The notes beneath the pieces are model-generated. The model ran no database searches. It saw only the letters and a program-made list of their open reading frames with translations, and was not told the origin of the DNA. A program made the position numbers and the translations under genes. Shown in pieces: positions 13,901 through 26,521 of a DNA stretch of 64,000 bases. How positions within the stretch are numbered: the first letter of the stretch is position 1; every line of letters starts with the position of its first letter. The stretch is taken from the NCBI GenBank assembly GCA_037501455.1, contig CM074858.1, positions 37,879,001 through 37,943,000 on the forward strand, read 5' to 3'. This stretch comes from Lantana camara (Eukaryota; Streptophyta; Magnoliopsida; Lamiales; Verbenaceae).

Positions 13901-16900
13901 AACTATAAATTTCTTTACATAATACCTCCCAAACATTCATTTCTTGCCGGTTGCTACCTGAAATTTGCATTCTGTTGTAGTTTAACTCCTAATCCCACTT
14001 CTAAAAAAAGGTTTGACCAACATTTCGCTATGTTTATTACTCAGGCAACCTTTTTGCCTGGGAAAGTGTCATAGGTTTGAATTAAAATTTGGTTGCATAT
14101 TAGCACTTCCCATCATCGTTCTTATGATGTCTTTTCATCTTATTGGAAGTATATATTTTATAACAATTTAGTAATGGGTTCTGATTAACAAAATTCAGGT
14201 TTCCATTATTGACGAACAAATTGAAGAAACCTTGTTCTACATGTTGGATGAGGAAACGGATGCGGAGTAAGTTGTTTTCCTGCATATCATATATAATGGT
14301 GGTTTGCTTCTGTCAGATTTTGTTGCGATAAGGTTATATTTTTCTGTGTTTCCCCTTAAAACGATTATCTCTTCCTTTTCTCTTGTTCTTGATATGGAGC
14401 TTTGTTAGTTGTCAGTCGGTAAGATATAGAATTCATAGATATAGTTGACAGTGCAACTCAAACACTTTTTTAATGTGATTTAGTTAAATTGAAATCATTG
14501 TTCCGGTTTGAAGGATATTCATCATTTTTTTTTCAGGAGTACTCATGATACATAAATCATAACTGGGAACTGTATTCTCTATTCCTAACCGATACAGGCA
14601 ATAGCTGAAGTACTCGTGGTCATGACTTGTGGCTGTCTTCACCAGTGTGTTTCTGTAGAAAACATGTGTTGAGCATATGTTCTAAGTTCTGATCATTAGG
14701 GTCTGTTTGATTATAGTGACCTGATTATTATTATTTCATAATAAAAGAAATACTGTCTGATTTGGAAGGGTTTGATGCTTTGGCACAAACAATTAATTTA
14801 AGGATACTACTCTCTGATATATCCTGAGGTTTGAGTGTTTGACCTAACTACACAAATGTTTGCTGAAACTTAAGGAATTAGAAGTACTTTCCTATTAAAT
14901 AATCTACATTACATCTGGATCAATGAATTGTGATCACATTATTTCCAATTTATTATGAATAACCTATTTTGCCCTTGGCACTTGTTCGTCAATATTTGAA
15001 TATAATTCATGTGTATAATAGCATGCATTGCACCAAAGTTCAGGGTATACCGGAGGAGGTGGTTGCAATTTCTCAAAGATCAAGTATATGCTAGTGTGAT
15101 TATCCCATTAACTACATTTTGAAAATTGTCATTTCTTTCTTTTTAGGAAGAAAATATACGCTATATAGCTAGCAAGCATAGAAGCTATTTGGTATATAAT
15201 AACTGTCATAGAAAAGGATAAATACTTCTGATTCACATGAAGGCCTCAGGATGGGCATGGGGAAAGAAATAAGGTGATACGAATTATTGAGGATGTCTTC
15301 TTTAACAAATTACTTTTACACCCCTTAGTACAGTAAGATTGAATTTAAATCATTGATTATCACAAACATGGTCCATGAGCATCCTTTATACAGAAAGGAT
15401 AACCTTCTTATTAATCTTTTGGGATTGCTCCCCCAGTGGCTTGGGTATGAAGCGTACTCCCAAATGACTCCAAAATTGATATTAAACTTCTACCACAAAT
15501 GCCGGTTTGTATTGCCTTGATGCAATTTCGAGCCCTTGGTGCTCTGTGGTTGACCGAAATACATCTGACATCGGTGCTGAAAATACCAAGAAATAACCTC
15601 GTATTCAAGTGTTTGCTTTGTAACTAACACTTGACAGATATGCTTTGTCCAGGAATTATTGGTATAGTTCTATTTTATCTGGATAAGGCTCTCTTTGTGG
15701 TAAAAACTAAGCGGAAAATTTGAAAATCCATAAAGAAGGATTCAGATTTAGCTCTATAGTTTGCAATATGAATCTTAGGTCACCTGAAGGGTAATAAACA
15801 TTGTCTCCTGGTGCTTGCAATAGCTTATTTTTTATTATTATATGTCTACAATCATTTTATTTGAATATTATTCACTTTCTCTTGTTTGCAACAGAAAATG
15901 AACTCAAGAATACATACACATGCTTGTAGTAGTTATATGGTTTTCCTTTCTCTTGTTTTACTCTTCAGTTTTTGGCAAAAAAATTGTATGGTTTTGCTGA
16001 AGGCAGGACATATTGGATATGTTCCATGTTTCATCACTTGATCTTACAGATTTTGCCCATAGGTGTTAGTACATAAAGTTTGACTATTTACTCTTCTTCA
16101 CAGCATTGGGAATTTAGCACGTACTACGATTATGAGATTGCTTTATGCATCATGCCCTTCATGTCCATCCCGCTGGATGTCGATATGCCGCAACATGGTA
16201 ACTTCTCTTACCTATGTACTAGATATGTTATGCATAATTGGCAAGTCATGGAGAACCTTGTTTCTCATGGCTTCTCAATGGATATGGGCTTTCACCAGTG
16301 GCTTACTGATTAAATTAATGTTCAGACTTTATAGACAAAACAGGGCACGCTTGATCTTTATTATCTCTACTTTAACCCATTAAGATGAGAAATGAGTAGC
16401 GCATGCAGTTTTATCTCTAGATCACATATGGCATCATTGGGATATTTTTAGTGGTAGCACAATGAAGTTGGAAATTGTGCCACTTTCGAAGCTGGATTTG
16501 CTTTGGTGTGATTATTCTGAAGTGTCGATTTGTTAAAAATAATTAAGTACTCTGAGCATTAATTTTATTGTAATCCATGTAGATCCTTTCGACATCATCA
16601 AGGTATAACACAAGCAAGAGTAAGAATATGGGGAATGATTCTTCAACTGGTCCAGACAGTGAGAAATTAAGTTTCGAGGAAGATGATCAGAACATGGTCT
16701 CTAGATCCCAAACTTCAGGAATTCGTAATTTCGCTGTTGACTACTCTAATCCTAACTTTTCAAGGGACAAGCACCTCAGATACCGAACGAGAGTTTTTGC
16801 TGCTGAGTATGCCGCCCTACATTTTACTACATGTTTGAGTTTTTTAGTTAAAAATTCTTATCATTTGTTTATAAATTCCCCTGGATTCTTGCTCATGTCT

Positions 16901-19900
16901 ATAACTGCTCATTACGCTTACGGATAAACTATGAGATTATTACTGCATATTGGTCTTTCTGAGATTGCCTTGCCTGATTGAAGTGGGATTTTTTTTGACT
17001 TATCTGTTGTGTCTAACTGACCAGATAAATGCTGAGAATCATATAGTGCGCACTCCATGAATTCCGAAAACAGCGACTAGCCCTTTAAAAGGAAAACGGA
17101 AGCTTCTTGCTCTCCAAATGTTATTTTGTTATAGGGGAATGAGAAAAATACAATATAAAGCCGGTCCAACCTTTACTTGTAAACCAATGGATGATCCATA
17201 CCTTACGGGCCTATAAGATCTGAATATATAAAGTTGTCAACTTATTATATGTATAGCTATTTTCAGCTTGCTTGGGCGAAACAAATGGAGATGGATACTT
17301 CTGAAATTGGGGAGTTCAATATTATCGTTCTCTTTCTAAGTATTCCGTTGAAGAGAAGATTCAAGATATCCACGGAAGATGGTATATAAGAAATCAAGAT
17401 GTAATGATCTGATAAATAAGTTAGGCAGACACAAAGAATTAATCTTGCACCATTAGAATGCAATAGTTTGGATACTGCTTGATGCATTAGTGGACTGTAT
17501 ACTCTGTAATAAGAGGTGTTTTCTAATGAGTTGCATCCTTGTGTCACTAGATCCTGATAAATGTTTTTCTGTGTCCTTCGATGATTGTGACGAAAATGTG
17601 AATGTAGGTGCTTAAATCATATTCCTGAAGCTGTTGGAGAAAATCCTGCTCATTTTGACCTCTCATTGGCAAAGAGACAACCAGCTAAGGGGCCTCTCTC
17701 TGGAGACTGGCTGGTTCTTCAATTACAGGAGCTCATTTCTCTTGCTTATCAGGTATGATAATAAAACAGCTGTCTGAACAAGAGTTGACTTAGGTTCCTG
17801 ATATCTTCTATATCATGTCTTGTAGATAAGTACCATTCAGTTTGAAAAAATGCGGCCAATTGGAGTGTCACTTCTATGTACAATTATGGACAAGGTACAT
17901 TTCCAACTTCTCATAATTTATGTAATTTCCCTCATCTTTTTACCACTGGAGGATCAGCAACGATTATCATTATGTCTGTATTTTATCTGTCTTCGGGTCA
18001 TGTATCATTTACTGATTTATTTATTCATACTTGTTTGTGTGTCGATATGTTCTTAATTTGACATTGATCAAGAGGCTATGTGGCTGTTAGGATAAAGATC
18101 TTCAAAGATTCTACCTAGTGTTGAGCTTTATACTTGTCATGCTTCTCGGCTCATTTATATACCCCATGGAAACAGGCCTCAGTTGAATCTGGCAATCGTA
18201 GACACCTTTATTTGCTCTGCTAAAAGGATAGGAAAATGTAGTCCACCACTCCACCCATCATTCTTTGCCTATGTAGATCTAATTTAAACAATTCTCAAAA
18301 TTCTAATTTAGGCCTCCACATTCTCTACCACTGTTATATTCCTCCAGTTATGGTGAGATATTCTTTAATTTTCCAGATTAATAAGTCGTGCTTTGAACGA
18401 ATACTACTCTCAAATTAATTACACATAGCTTTAAGTTATGTTACACTGTTTGCCTCCATTATCTTGAGATTGAATGTATATCTGTTTAATGTGTTGCAGT
18501 TTGCAGCAGTTCCAGACCCAGAACTTCCTGATCACCTCCTTCTGGAACAGTATCAGGTTGCTACTTTACTTCTCTCTGTCATGCTAACTTCAGCACATAA
18601 ATCTCATCTGCTGGTTGTTTTGTGGGAGTCTCTAGACAAATTCAAATGCTTCATTACAATATACATGTTATTAGAAGTTAACTTATTCTGGATTTGATCA
18701 CCCCGCTCTAGGCACAACTGGTTTCGGCTGTCCGAAGTGCATTGGATTCGTTGTCAGGCCCAATTTTACTTGAAGCAGGCCTGCAGCTAGCCACCAAGGT
18801 TTGAAGTGCAGGCATATGTTTAGTGTAGTTACTAAATGAATTGACGTTTATTTATTTAGATGGTCTGGCATGTTGGAAATATAGATGCTGACTAGTGGGA
18901 TCATTAGCCGAGATCAAGTTGCGGTAAAAAGAATATTTTCGTTGATTTCGCGCCCACTGGATGACTTCAATGATCTTTACTACCCATCATATGCTGAATG
19001 GGTGTCTTGCAAGGTTTGCTTGGATTTCAGCATGTTGTATAGCTGTAGCATAGAAATAGAGTATAAATGTTCTTTGCTTGATGATACTTGATTTTGCATC
19101 AGCATTTACAAGGAGCATTTTTCAGATGTTTATTTTGTCATCTTTTGGTAATTTCAGATCAAAGTAAGGCTTCTCACTGTCCATGCATCCCTCAAATGTT
19201 ACATGTTTGCATTCTTAAGGAGACAAGGTGATGAAATTCCTGATGAGTATCCAGCCCTACTGCCATTGTTTGCAAAAAGTTCAAGCGTTCTTGGGGCATA
19301 TTGGCTTTCGTTTTTGAAGGATTATTGCTTTGTTCACTTTCACTTACACCTGGAAAATGTGAGTTGAAACTTTTTTCTCCAACTCTGCTGAAAGGCTGTA
19401 TCACACAAAATATAGAAACCTATATTCTACTGAACCTCCCCTTTTGTTTATATTGCATACAGTGGAAACCATTCCTAGATGGAATTCAATCATCAGGTGT
19501 TTCAGTTGAGTTGCAGCCATGTCTGCGGGAAGCGTGGCCTGTGATCTTACAAGCACTGGTTTTGGATGCTGTTCCTGCAAATCCTAATGTTAACGAGGCT
19601 TCTCTGACTGTGACATCAAGAAATATTCCTTCTTCAGGATACAGCATGGTCGAGTTGGGACTAGACGACTTTCAGTTTCTATGGGGTTTCTTACTTCTGC
19701 TTCTATTTCAGGAGCAAGATGTAACCATAAGCGAACATATTATACCTGCATCTTGTATCGCATCCAAGTTCAGCAGTGACATCTCAATTGATGATTCCAA
19801 TTCTTCATCCTCAAAATTATACAACATTTTCTTTCCCGTGTTTCAATTCATGTCCACAGAGAGATTCTTCAAATCTGGATTTTTCACTTTGGATGCTTGC

Positions 19901-22900
19901 AAAGAATTGCTGCAGGTACGTAACTATTGTGATTTCTGTCTCAAGCTAATGTGGCGACCATAATCTTTTGGACTTATACTGGCATATGATACTTCAGTCA
20001 AGACAATGTAGCCTTTGAAGTTCTGATGTGCATTCTATACTTTATACTCTATAATCAGTAGGACTATTTTGTATTCACCATAGCCATTGGTTTTTGTCTT
20101 CATATTTCCTCTTTGCAGTTTGAGCAGAAAAATGCATGATGTTATTGTGATTGAGTTCTATAATGAGTCGAGATGAGCCAACTTCCGAGTACTTATTTAA
20201 TTACTCATAAAAAAGATGATTAATAAAATTATCAATTTTATCTAAAACAAAGTCTAAATTTTATTTATAATCCTACATATTGATAGCAAAATAATAATGA
20301 TATAACCAGAATAATATTTTGCTAATAATACAAATATCAATATTGATGCTTTGAAATATAATAACTTAAAGTCCTATCCTGCATAATGATAAGGATAAAA
20401 ATGCTGAGAGAGTAGTAATATTATATAGATAAATAAACTGAGCCTCAGCTTGGGTTCTAGCCTGTTCAAGTTATATCCAGCTGGAACGCGAAAATTTTAA
20501 ATGCAGGAGTCGAGCTCGACTGGCTGAGTGTAACTAATAATAGGTATTACTTTTGTCAATGGAATTGTCTCTGAATAACTCAACCACTACTTGATGGACA
20601 ACCTCTCTATGTAACTTTCTCTTATTTGCTACATCAACAGTTCAGCAGTGCGCAACATGTAATTCTCACCTTTAGCTTCTTTTTTGTCCGGTCTCTTTCG
20701 CAAACTACTTGTTTTGGAAAAAACTGTTGGTAAGCAGTAATCGTTATGCCAGCATTCTTGACAATAAACTTGTTGGGTTGAGATTTAGTTTTTGATATCA
20801 GAAAAACAACTTGCATTTCTAGCGGTTCCTAGCAATGTCAAATCTTATGTAATGTTACTTGCAATGATTAGGCTTAGGGGAGATTGTCGAATTTGATCTG
20901 TGCAGTGTTTCTTCTCCTGGGATATAGCACATGGGGAAGGCTGTTGTGTTAGAATCTTGTTTGAGATTTCTGTAAACCCTGCTGCAGGCTGTCAAAAGTT
21001 CCAATGACTACAAAATAGAGGTGAAGACCTATTATACTTGTTTAACTACTTTTTACGCATTGGCAGGTTTTCTCGTATTTAATTTTCAAGGAAGATGCAT
21101 GGGATTGTCTTGCTGTCGTTTTTCTATCGCAGGTAATGTATCTGATGTTTCATTTTTTGAACTAATCCACCCATGTTGATAAAGTCAACCATACACTGGG
21201 GATGGAGATACAGTCTGCTCAAAATTATCCGAGTTCTGGGCACGTGATTTTAGTCTCTTGTATTGGATGAAAACGAAATGGTCAAACTAATTGCTAACTG
21301 GACAAAATTTGATCTCTAAATAAACTACTTTATTTTCGCATCAGTTAAAACCCAGTGTGTGCTTTTGATGGCTTAATCTTGAGAAACCTTTATTGTAATA
21401 AATACTTGATACATTAGTGGACCATCCATTTTGAATTTCGTAGATCAAATAGCTTTATAGCTTTGAACTTAAAAATGATTTTCTGCTTCAATTATGGTAT
21501 TGTGTAAGTGTAGTTTTGATCACTCATTCCTTGGCTTCCTAGCAGGTTGTTCAGAACTGTCCCAATAATTTCCTCGAAGTGGAGAATTTTGCATATTTGG
21601 CAACAGAACTCTGTTTGATATATCTTTTCAAATTTTTATCTAGGTACCTGTATCTTATATTCTCATGTTACCTTCTTCAATAAACTGTGAAAGCAAGTTA
21701 CTGAAATAATTGATGTTGCTCTGAATTCAGTAATGATGTGAATTCTCAACAACTTTCGTGCTGGGACAAAATTGTTTCTCTTGCACTAACCGCTGCTTCA
21801 ATGCTATTGGAACGCCTTAAAACTCAGGTTGATAGTTGATAGACTCATGATGTGTAAAACCTGTTTTAATAGCTGGGTCCCTACAGATTCTTGCTTTCAA
21901 GTTAAATAAATGCAAACACAATAGTCTCCATCTCATGGTGCTTAGAGTTATTATATTTTCTTATAGAAACTCCGTTGATGCAGATGCAGCTACAATTATT
22001 GTTGCCTTTTCTTTTGATTGGTTACAAGTGCATTGGAGAAGCATCAACTGAGATATCCCTTTCAAGAATAAGCGACTTTGTCCAGTCTATTGTTTCTCTA
22101 TTGAAGAGACTTGGTAAGTACCTAAGTGAACACTTGAAGGAATCTATTCATCATCAGCTATATCAAAATAGTCTTGTTGTCTGTCTCCAATAATTGTAAA
22201 AAATCATTTACTTGATGAATTTTTAATGGTCCAAACTCTTCTTACAAGACTTACTTTTACCATTTTTTGTCTACCATCTCGGTTTGCAGTATTTGGGGTT
22301 CCATTGTTTAGCTGATTTATTGGATTTGCTGGCTACTTGGTTCTCTTGTTTCCCGACTAACTTGAACCATTCTTTGACCTTGCTGATTTCTCGTTACTTG
22401 TAATGATTATTTGCTGCTTTGTATGTATGCTAATATTTTAGAGGCAATATCAAAATGCCTCTAAAAAGGCTTGATATTATAAAGAAATATAGTATCTTGA
22501 AAAGATAACCTAAGTACTCCACTAGAAGTGCACTGTCAATGGAAATTCAAATCATTAAACCTCAGCATCTTCTTTGTTTCCTTGCTGAAAGACTGCCCAA
22601 TTATGAAATGGAATTTTGTGTATCCCACCCGCAGATCCACAACACCATAATCATGGTCTTGAGTTCAAGTTTTGCAATGTGCCACATGAAGGCTCTAACT
22701 GCCCTCTCAATTTTCATCCTCTTTTTCATTTGTTCCAAAGCTCTAGAACCTGCAATATAACATGTTTCGTCCATTCAGAAGTTCTTGGATTTGAAAATTA
22801 GCTTGGCAATAACCTGCACAGCTACCATGTCTATTTAACCACATCTGTCTGCCAACATGAATAAAATAATATGAGAGGCAAAGGTCATATGTTCTTTAGC

Positions 22901-25666
22901 ATTGAGTAGTATGAGCCATCATCAAACCCTTATCATTGACTATTCATTCTTAATCAATTTGTTTTCTTTTCCTCCCTATTTTATGGTTATAACATTGACA
23001 TCACTGCTTGGACCGTGTTGAAAAATATCTGGAAGAAAATCAGCTAATATTCTTGAACTCTATGGAGGAATTTGTATCTTGCATTGTCGTGCAAATATTT
23101 CTGTACAAGTAGCTTAAATGGTGTCTGCTGAGTATGATACTTTCTTCATATCACTATCTGACGGGCTGTGGTGATGGGTATGTAATGTTTCCATAGAGTG
23201 GAGCTGTCTGATGATTTCCTTTATTACAGGCGAATCCAAACTTGGAGCTGATGGCATTTCTCACTTGGTAGTGATAACCACAGCGTGTCTGAATGCAGCA
23301 GCTAGTCTGACTAATGATTGCATCCTGTCCATTCATAATGGGAAAAATAAGAAGCCCAACTTGCGCAAGATGCTTCTCTTGAAGCTTGGTTTTTCTGTTG
23401 AACAGATATTTTCATATGCCACACTAGCTGTTACCTTCAAAGGTCGTGGAGAGAGCCAAGAAATTGATCCTGTCTTCTCCAGAGTGTTGCATCTCAGTAT
23501 TCAAGGCATTCAGGCTGTGCTTTCTGATTCTGACATACAGGTGATGATAATGTTAGATCTCTCCATGTTTATATTCATTTTCAAATAGGTATTCAAATAG
23601 GTAACATGAAGTTTATGAGCAGATTCAAGCGGTTGGCTTGCAAGTTGTGAAAGTAATGCTACAAAAAGGAGTTGGTGCGGAATCTAATTCTTTCTTAATC
23701 TTTTATGTTGGGGAGCTCGTTGAAGATTTGTGCGTCATAGTCCAGAATATTTTAGAGGTGATAGTTCTTTGCAGTAAATAAAAAATATTCTTACAGTCAT
23801 GACGCATTAGATCCGAAATGAACTACCATGTGATTTTGATCACAGAGACCAATCAACAGAGAAGCAGTTGTCATTGCGGGGGAGTGTCTCAAGATTTTAA
23901 TGCTTCTCCAAATGTTGTCTAATGGAACTGATTACCAGAAGTGCTTAGTACATCTGCTTTTGGAAGCTATTCTCATGATTTTTTCTACGTCTGATGGTTC
24001 TCGCTCTCAAGTAATGTCAACAATATAGTCTTTTGCTGTTTCCTATATCGTCACATGTGGTAATCATCAAGGGTAATTGCAGGACGCTAACAATTTACGA
24101 AGCATTGCTGTAAAACTTGTTTCGCAAGTTGCTCAAATACCTAGTTCTGCAGTTCACATCAAAGAAATTCTACTAGCAATGCCTGCTGAGCGTCGACTGC
24201 AGCTTCAGGTTTTTTTTTCCCCCTTGCTCTTGTTACTCAGAATTTAGCGTCCTATCTAAATTAATTCCGTGATGTCACGTTGAAACAACCTCAATAAACT
24301 TGTTTTTCTTAAGATTTTTCTTGCACATTGAACAGAAAGAACTCTGTAGTCTTAACTAACATGAACTTGGCTGGATATAGGGCGGTAAATTGGATGTAAA
24401 GCAACAAGAATTTTGTGAGGCATATATCAGATAGTTTCCATCATGATCATGGCCGTTATAACTTTAGTAATACTGTTATTTGTTTCTTCTTGCTTTACAT
24501 GTTACTCTTCTATTACTATTGTTGTAGCTTGCCTTACCATTTACTACTGTATTTGGTATTGCTGTTATTAGTGTCATAAAAATGGATTGAGTTATGTTTG
24601 GCATAAAGATTCAGCTTCAATACCTTTTTGTTTGGCAAATGGATTGCTGTTATTTAGTATTTACTTTTCTGTCTGGGTTTTTTCGGTTGGTTTTCAACTG
24701 TTTTCTTGTGGTAGCTACCAAGTCACTTGATGCAAAACCAGTGAAAATCTACAATCAATAAATTGTGAATTTAATATTTTAGTTCTAATTCCTGTTCTAT
24801 TCCTTCAGGATATAATCCGTGCTTCCGTGATTCAAGATAAGGACCCAAAACAAGTGTCATCTCCAGGTTCACCCTTAGTGATAAAGTTACCTTCACAAAC
24901 AGAGCAAAATGCAGTGAAGAAGTCACTTCCTTTGGACCCTCCAGAGGCATCCAATGAGAGTATTGCAGTTCCATTAGACCCTCTAAAGGAGTTCAATGAG
25001 AGTAGTGCAGAAGAGGATGATGCAGAAGAGGAGGATGATTGGGATAATTTCCAGTCTTTTCCAGCCTCTGGAACTGAAACTTCGCCAGCTCCAGAGAAAC
25101 CTTCCTCCATCTCTGTCGATGGTACTAACGAGAATGACCACGAGGAATCTTCTTCTTCCCCAACACTTAGCTACAAGGAAAATCTCCCCATTGAAGAAAA
25201 ACAGCTTGATAAAGCTGCAACTGCTTTTCGAACAGCAGAAAGTGGCAATCAGATTGAGGAACTTGTTCATCAGTCTGATGAAGTGGCTTCTGTCCTAAAA
25301 GATGAAGAATTGGTGCCGGGCGCCGTCCCTTCTGATCACATTGAGGAAGACCAAACAAAAAAAATGGCAGAAGATTCCACGAAAACACAGACGGGCCCCA
25401 CCAATGAGAATCATCAACTTTTGTCTGATGTTTGTGTTGATCCATCTGACAAGCATCCCACAGGTACTTCTCATGAAGATTCAAGAGGGCACGCTGATAA
25501 TAATCCATCTACAGAGCCCCATCATGAGGTGGCAGATATTCCTATATCCGAATTGCCGGTGATGTCTGGAAATGATTCTGAAGTGAAGTCCACCATCAAA
25601 GATTCCAGTTCGGAGAATCATGGAGGAACGAGTGACACCTGCACAGTTCACCGTGTCCCCTTCTGA
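740..25666 (+). CDS. SWEETIE: SWEETIE-like HEAT-repeat protein (HEATR5/Laa1 family), 5' end missing
   Basis: Visible exons: 740-852, 1897-2000, 2256-2388, 2465-2565, 4032-4142, 4270-4437, 4652-4738, 4912-5005, 5094-5183, 5284-5406, 5488-5556, 5633-5737, 9696-9784, 10418-10574, 11117-11266, 13098-13147, 13326-13425, 13514-13570, 14199-14266, 16104-16197, 16583-16806, 17608-17752, 17826-17894, 18500-18556, 18712-18798, 18885-19013, 19158-19358, 19463-19915, 21067-21132, 21546-21643, 21731-21827, 21984-22113, 23230-23540, 23623-23757, 23846-24010, 24083-24208, 24809-25666. All introns are GT-AG and all phases match, giving about 1,803 codons without a stop, so the gene looks intact. Recognisable family segments include LTLRALAEVDPSCVGG near the start, SGWVDLQQAVGRLINAIVAV mid-protein and the acidic WDNFQSF tail. 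Helical Leu/Ala-rich segments fit a HEAT solenoid. Arabidopsis SWEETIE affects sugar/trehalose metabolism, growth and senescence; yeast Laa1 and animal HEATR5 work with the AP-1 clathrin adaptor at the trans-Golgi and endosomes, so a trafficking role is inferred. The family is about 2,200 residues long, so roughly 400 N-terminal residues lie outside the window. Confidence 0.9.
2566..4031 (+). other. Intron 4 of the SWEETIE-like gene (1.47 kb)
   Basis: The flanking exons join as ATA-TG|T in phase. The intron holds a 34-bp imperfect direct repeat (3,257-3,290 and 3,299-3,332, period 42, core TTTCAGTGACA) followed by an A-rich tract at 3,338-3,367. I see no transposon ends and no hidden exon. 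Confidence 0.6.
6372..6650. repeat. Tandem duplication of about 145 bp in the inner element's left arm
   Basis: The segment starting AGTATAAATATTATATTA at 6,372 recurs at 6,517 and continues nearly identically through GAATAACCTAGTTAGCAC and the TAAATAAATAAATA tract. Only the left arm is duplicated; the right arm has one copy in inverted orientation. Confidence 0.8.
7020..7590. other. GC-rich block inside the inner Mutator-like element (possible captured host fragment)
   Basis: This block contrasts sharply with the AT-rich element around it. It encodes proline/serine/arginine-rich open stretches and has internal direct repeats: CGCCGGTTTTAGTTGCCCTT near 7,252 and 7,285; GCAGTGAGCAAAAGAGAAAA near 7,414 and 7,463; and a TTCTTCCT...TTTGCAG unit near 7,500 and 7,551. 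Such islands are typical of Pack-MULE captures, but I recognise no source gene. The frames across it are short and not clearly protein-coding. Confidence 0.45.
7870..7914. repeat. (AT)n microsatellite inside the inner Mutator-like element
   Basis: An essentially pure AT dinucleotide run, with a shorter AT run about 50 bp upstream. Confidence 0.9.
8488..8900. other. Non-terminal part of the outer Mutator-like element
   Basis: It starts with a (GATA)n/(GA)n tract at about 8,488-8,520, followed by moderately GC-rich unique-looking sequence. The minus strand has a 64-codon open stretch rich in Cys, His and Pro (8,676-8,870). I do not recognise it. It could be captured host DNA or chance. Confidence 0.3.
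9848..9906. repeat. (CT)n(AC)n compound microsatellite in intron 13
   Basis: A run of CT repeats passes into AC repeats with interruptions, just after exon 9,696-9,784. Confidence 0.85.
11267..13097 (+). other. Intron 15 of the SWEETIE-like gene (1.83 kb), pyrimidine-rich in the middle
   Basis: The flanking exons join in phase (TGC AAG | TCG GCT). Between about 11,900 and 12,230 the plus strand is strongly C/T-rich. Two overlapping open frames there (11,678-12,214 and 11,949-12,284) arise from that composition and show no domain. No transposon ends were identified. Confidence 0.5.
14267..16103 (+). other. Intron 19 of the SWEETIE-like gene (1.84 kb)
   Basis: It separates exons ending GCG GA and beginning C ATT GGG, which join as Asp-Ile-Gly. 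Apart from ordinary AT-rich intron sequence I see no repeats, RNA gene or hidden exon. Confidence 0.5.
19916..21066 (+). other. Intron 28 of the SWEETIE-like gene (1.15 kb)
   Basis: The AT-rich middle (about 20,155-20,540) ends with GAGTCGAGCTCGACTGGCTG, a sequence style common in dispersed plant repeats, but I could not find paired ends. No gene is visible. Confidence 0.4.
22436..22466. repeat. Perfect 11-bp inverted repeat in intron 32
   Basis: TTTTAGAGGCA (22,436-22,446) and TGCCTCTAAAA (22,456-22,466) pair perfectly across a 9-nt loop. The rest of the intron (22,114-23,229) shows nothing recognisable. Confidence 0.7.
24809..25666 (+). CDS. SWEETIE: Terminal exon of the SWEETIE-like gene: disordered acidic tail
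   Basis: This 858-bp exon ends the HEAT solenoid (DIIRASVIQDKDP) and then encodes a low-complexity, probably disordered tail rich in Ser, Glu, Asp, Pro and Thr. An acidic run (EEDDAEEEDDWDNFQSF) is encoded at about 25,010-25,060. It resembles the acidic/aromatic peptides of clathrin-adaptor accessory proteins that bind adaptor ear domains; that binding is an inference. The stop is TGA at 25,664-25,666. Several overlapping open frames on both strands here are shadows of this exon. Confidence 0.88.
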   Translation, partial: DIIRASVIQDKDPKQVSSPGSPLVIKLPSQTEQNAVKKSLPLDPPEASNESIAVPLDPLKEFNESSAEEDDAEEEDDWDNFQSFPASGTETSPAPEKPSSISVDGTNENDHEESSSSPTLSYKENLPIEEKQLDKAATAFRTAESGNQIEELVHQSDEVASVLKDEELVPGAVPSDHIEEDQTKKMAEDSTKTQTGPTNENHQLLSDVCVDPSDKHPTGTSHEDSRGHADNNPSTEPHHEVADIPISELPVMSGNDSEVKSTIKDSSSENHGGTSDTCTVHRVPF

Positions 25667-26512
25667 TACTTTAGAAAATGACATCAAAAAGTCGACGGGC
25701 AATTAGTTTACATAACTAGCAGAATATACCAATTTGCTCCAAAGCACAAGCTTGATGGTGATTGATATATAATGTTCAATATATTGTTGATAGCTAGGCT
25801 TTTATTGTAATGCATTGGATGATATTGAAACAACTTGATATGTTCGGAATTATTTATGTTGTATTCAGCGGTTGTCTTGTTTTCAAAGAGCTGAGAGTTA
25901 GTGTTAGGCTGTTAGCAGTTGAAGACGTTTAGGAAATTGAGCATAAAGTATCGTTGTCTGTGTAACATCCAATGAATGTATATTTTTCCTTTTAGCGAAA
26001 CCGTTTTGTTGGGCCATGTATGTACACGATCGTTTATGCAAGATGCCGTTTTCAAGCAAATATTGTTTTGGAATAATTAGAAATTTTATTTTGTATTGCC
26101 ACTACAAGTCAATTTAAGGTGAATGCATTAGCAGCAACGATGTTGTTCCAAAATGCATTTGTACCAATGAACTTGTACTATTCAAAATGCATTATTGATT
26201 TGAGCACTGAAATTTTATTTAAAGCAGCAACGATGTTGTTCCAAAAGCATATCAAAACTTTCTTCGAGTTTTTTGCATACCAAAACTTCCTTTAATTTCC
26301 TGTTCCTTATAATTGATTCGATTGGGGTAATTATCTTCTACGTTGGTAATTATATTGAGTCAAAATATTGTTTTTCTTACGATCGATCACCATTTACCAT
26401 CATTAGAATTTCATGATCAATCTCATTTTATGATCTCGTTCAGCACATTTGTGATCTAATTCATTTGCAACAAGTTTTTCTTGAATTTGAGATTTGACAT
26501 TTGTTGGTTATA
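25667..26512 (+). other. 3' UTR and downstream flank of the SWEETIE-like gene
   Basis: AT-rich sequence after the stop, with T-rich and TTTATTG-type polyadenylation-like context around 25,740-25,820 and 25,960-26,000. The exact cleavage site cannot be read. A 24-bp direct repeat (AGCAGCAACGATGTTGTTCC core) occurs at 26,130-26,153 and 26,223-26,246. Confidence 0.45.
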
Positions 26513-26521
26513 TTAAAATAA

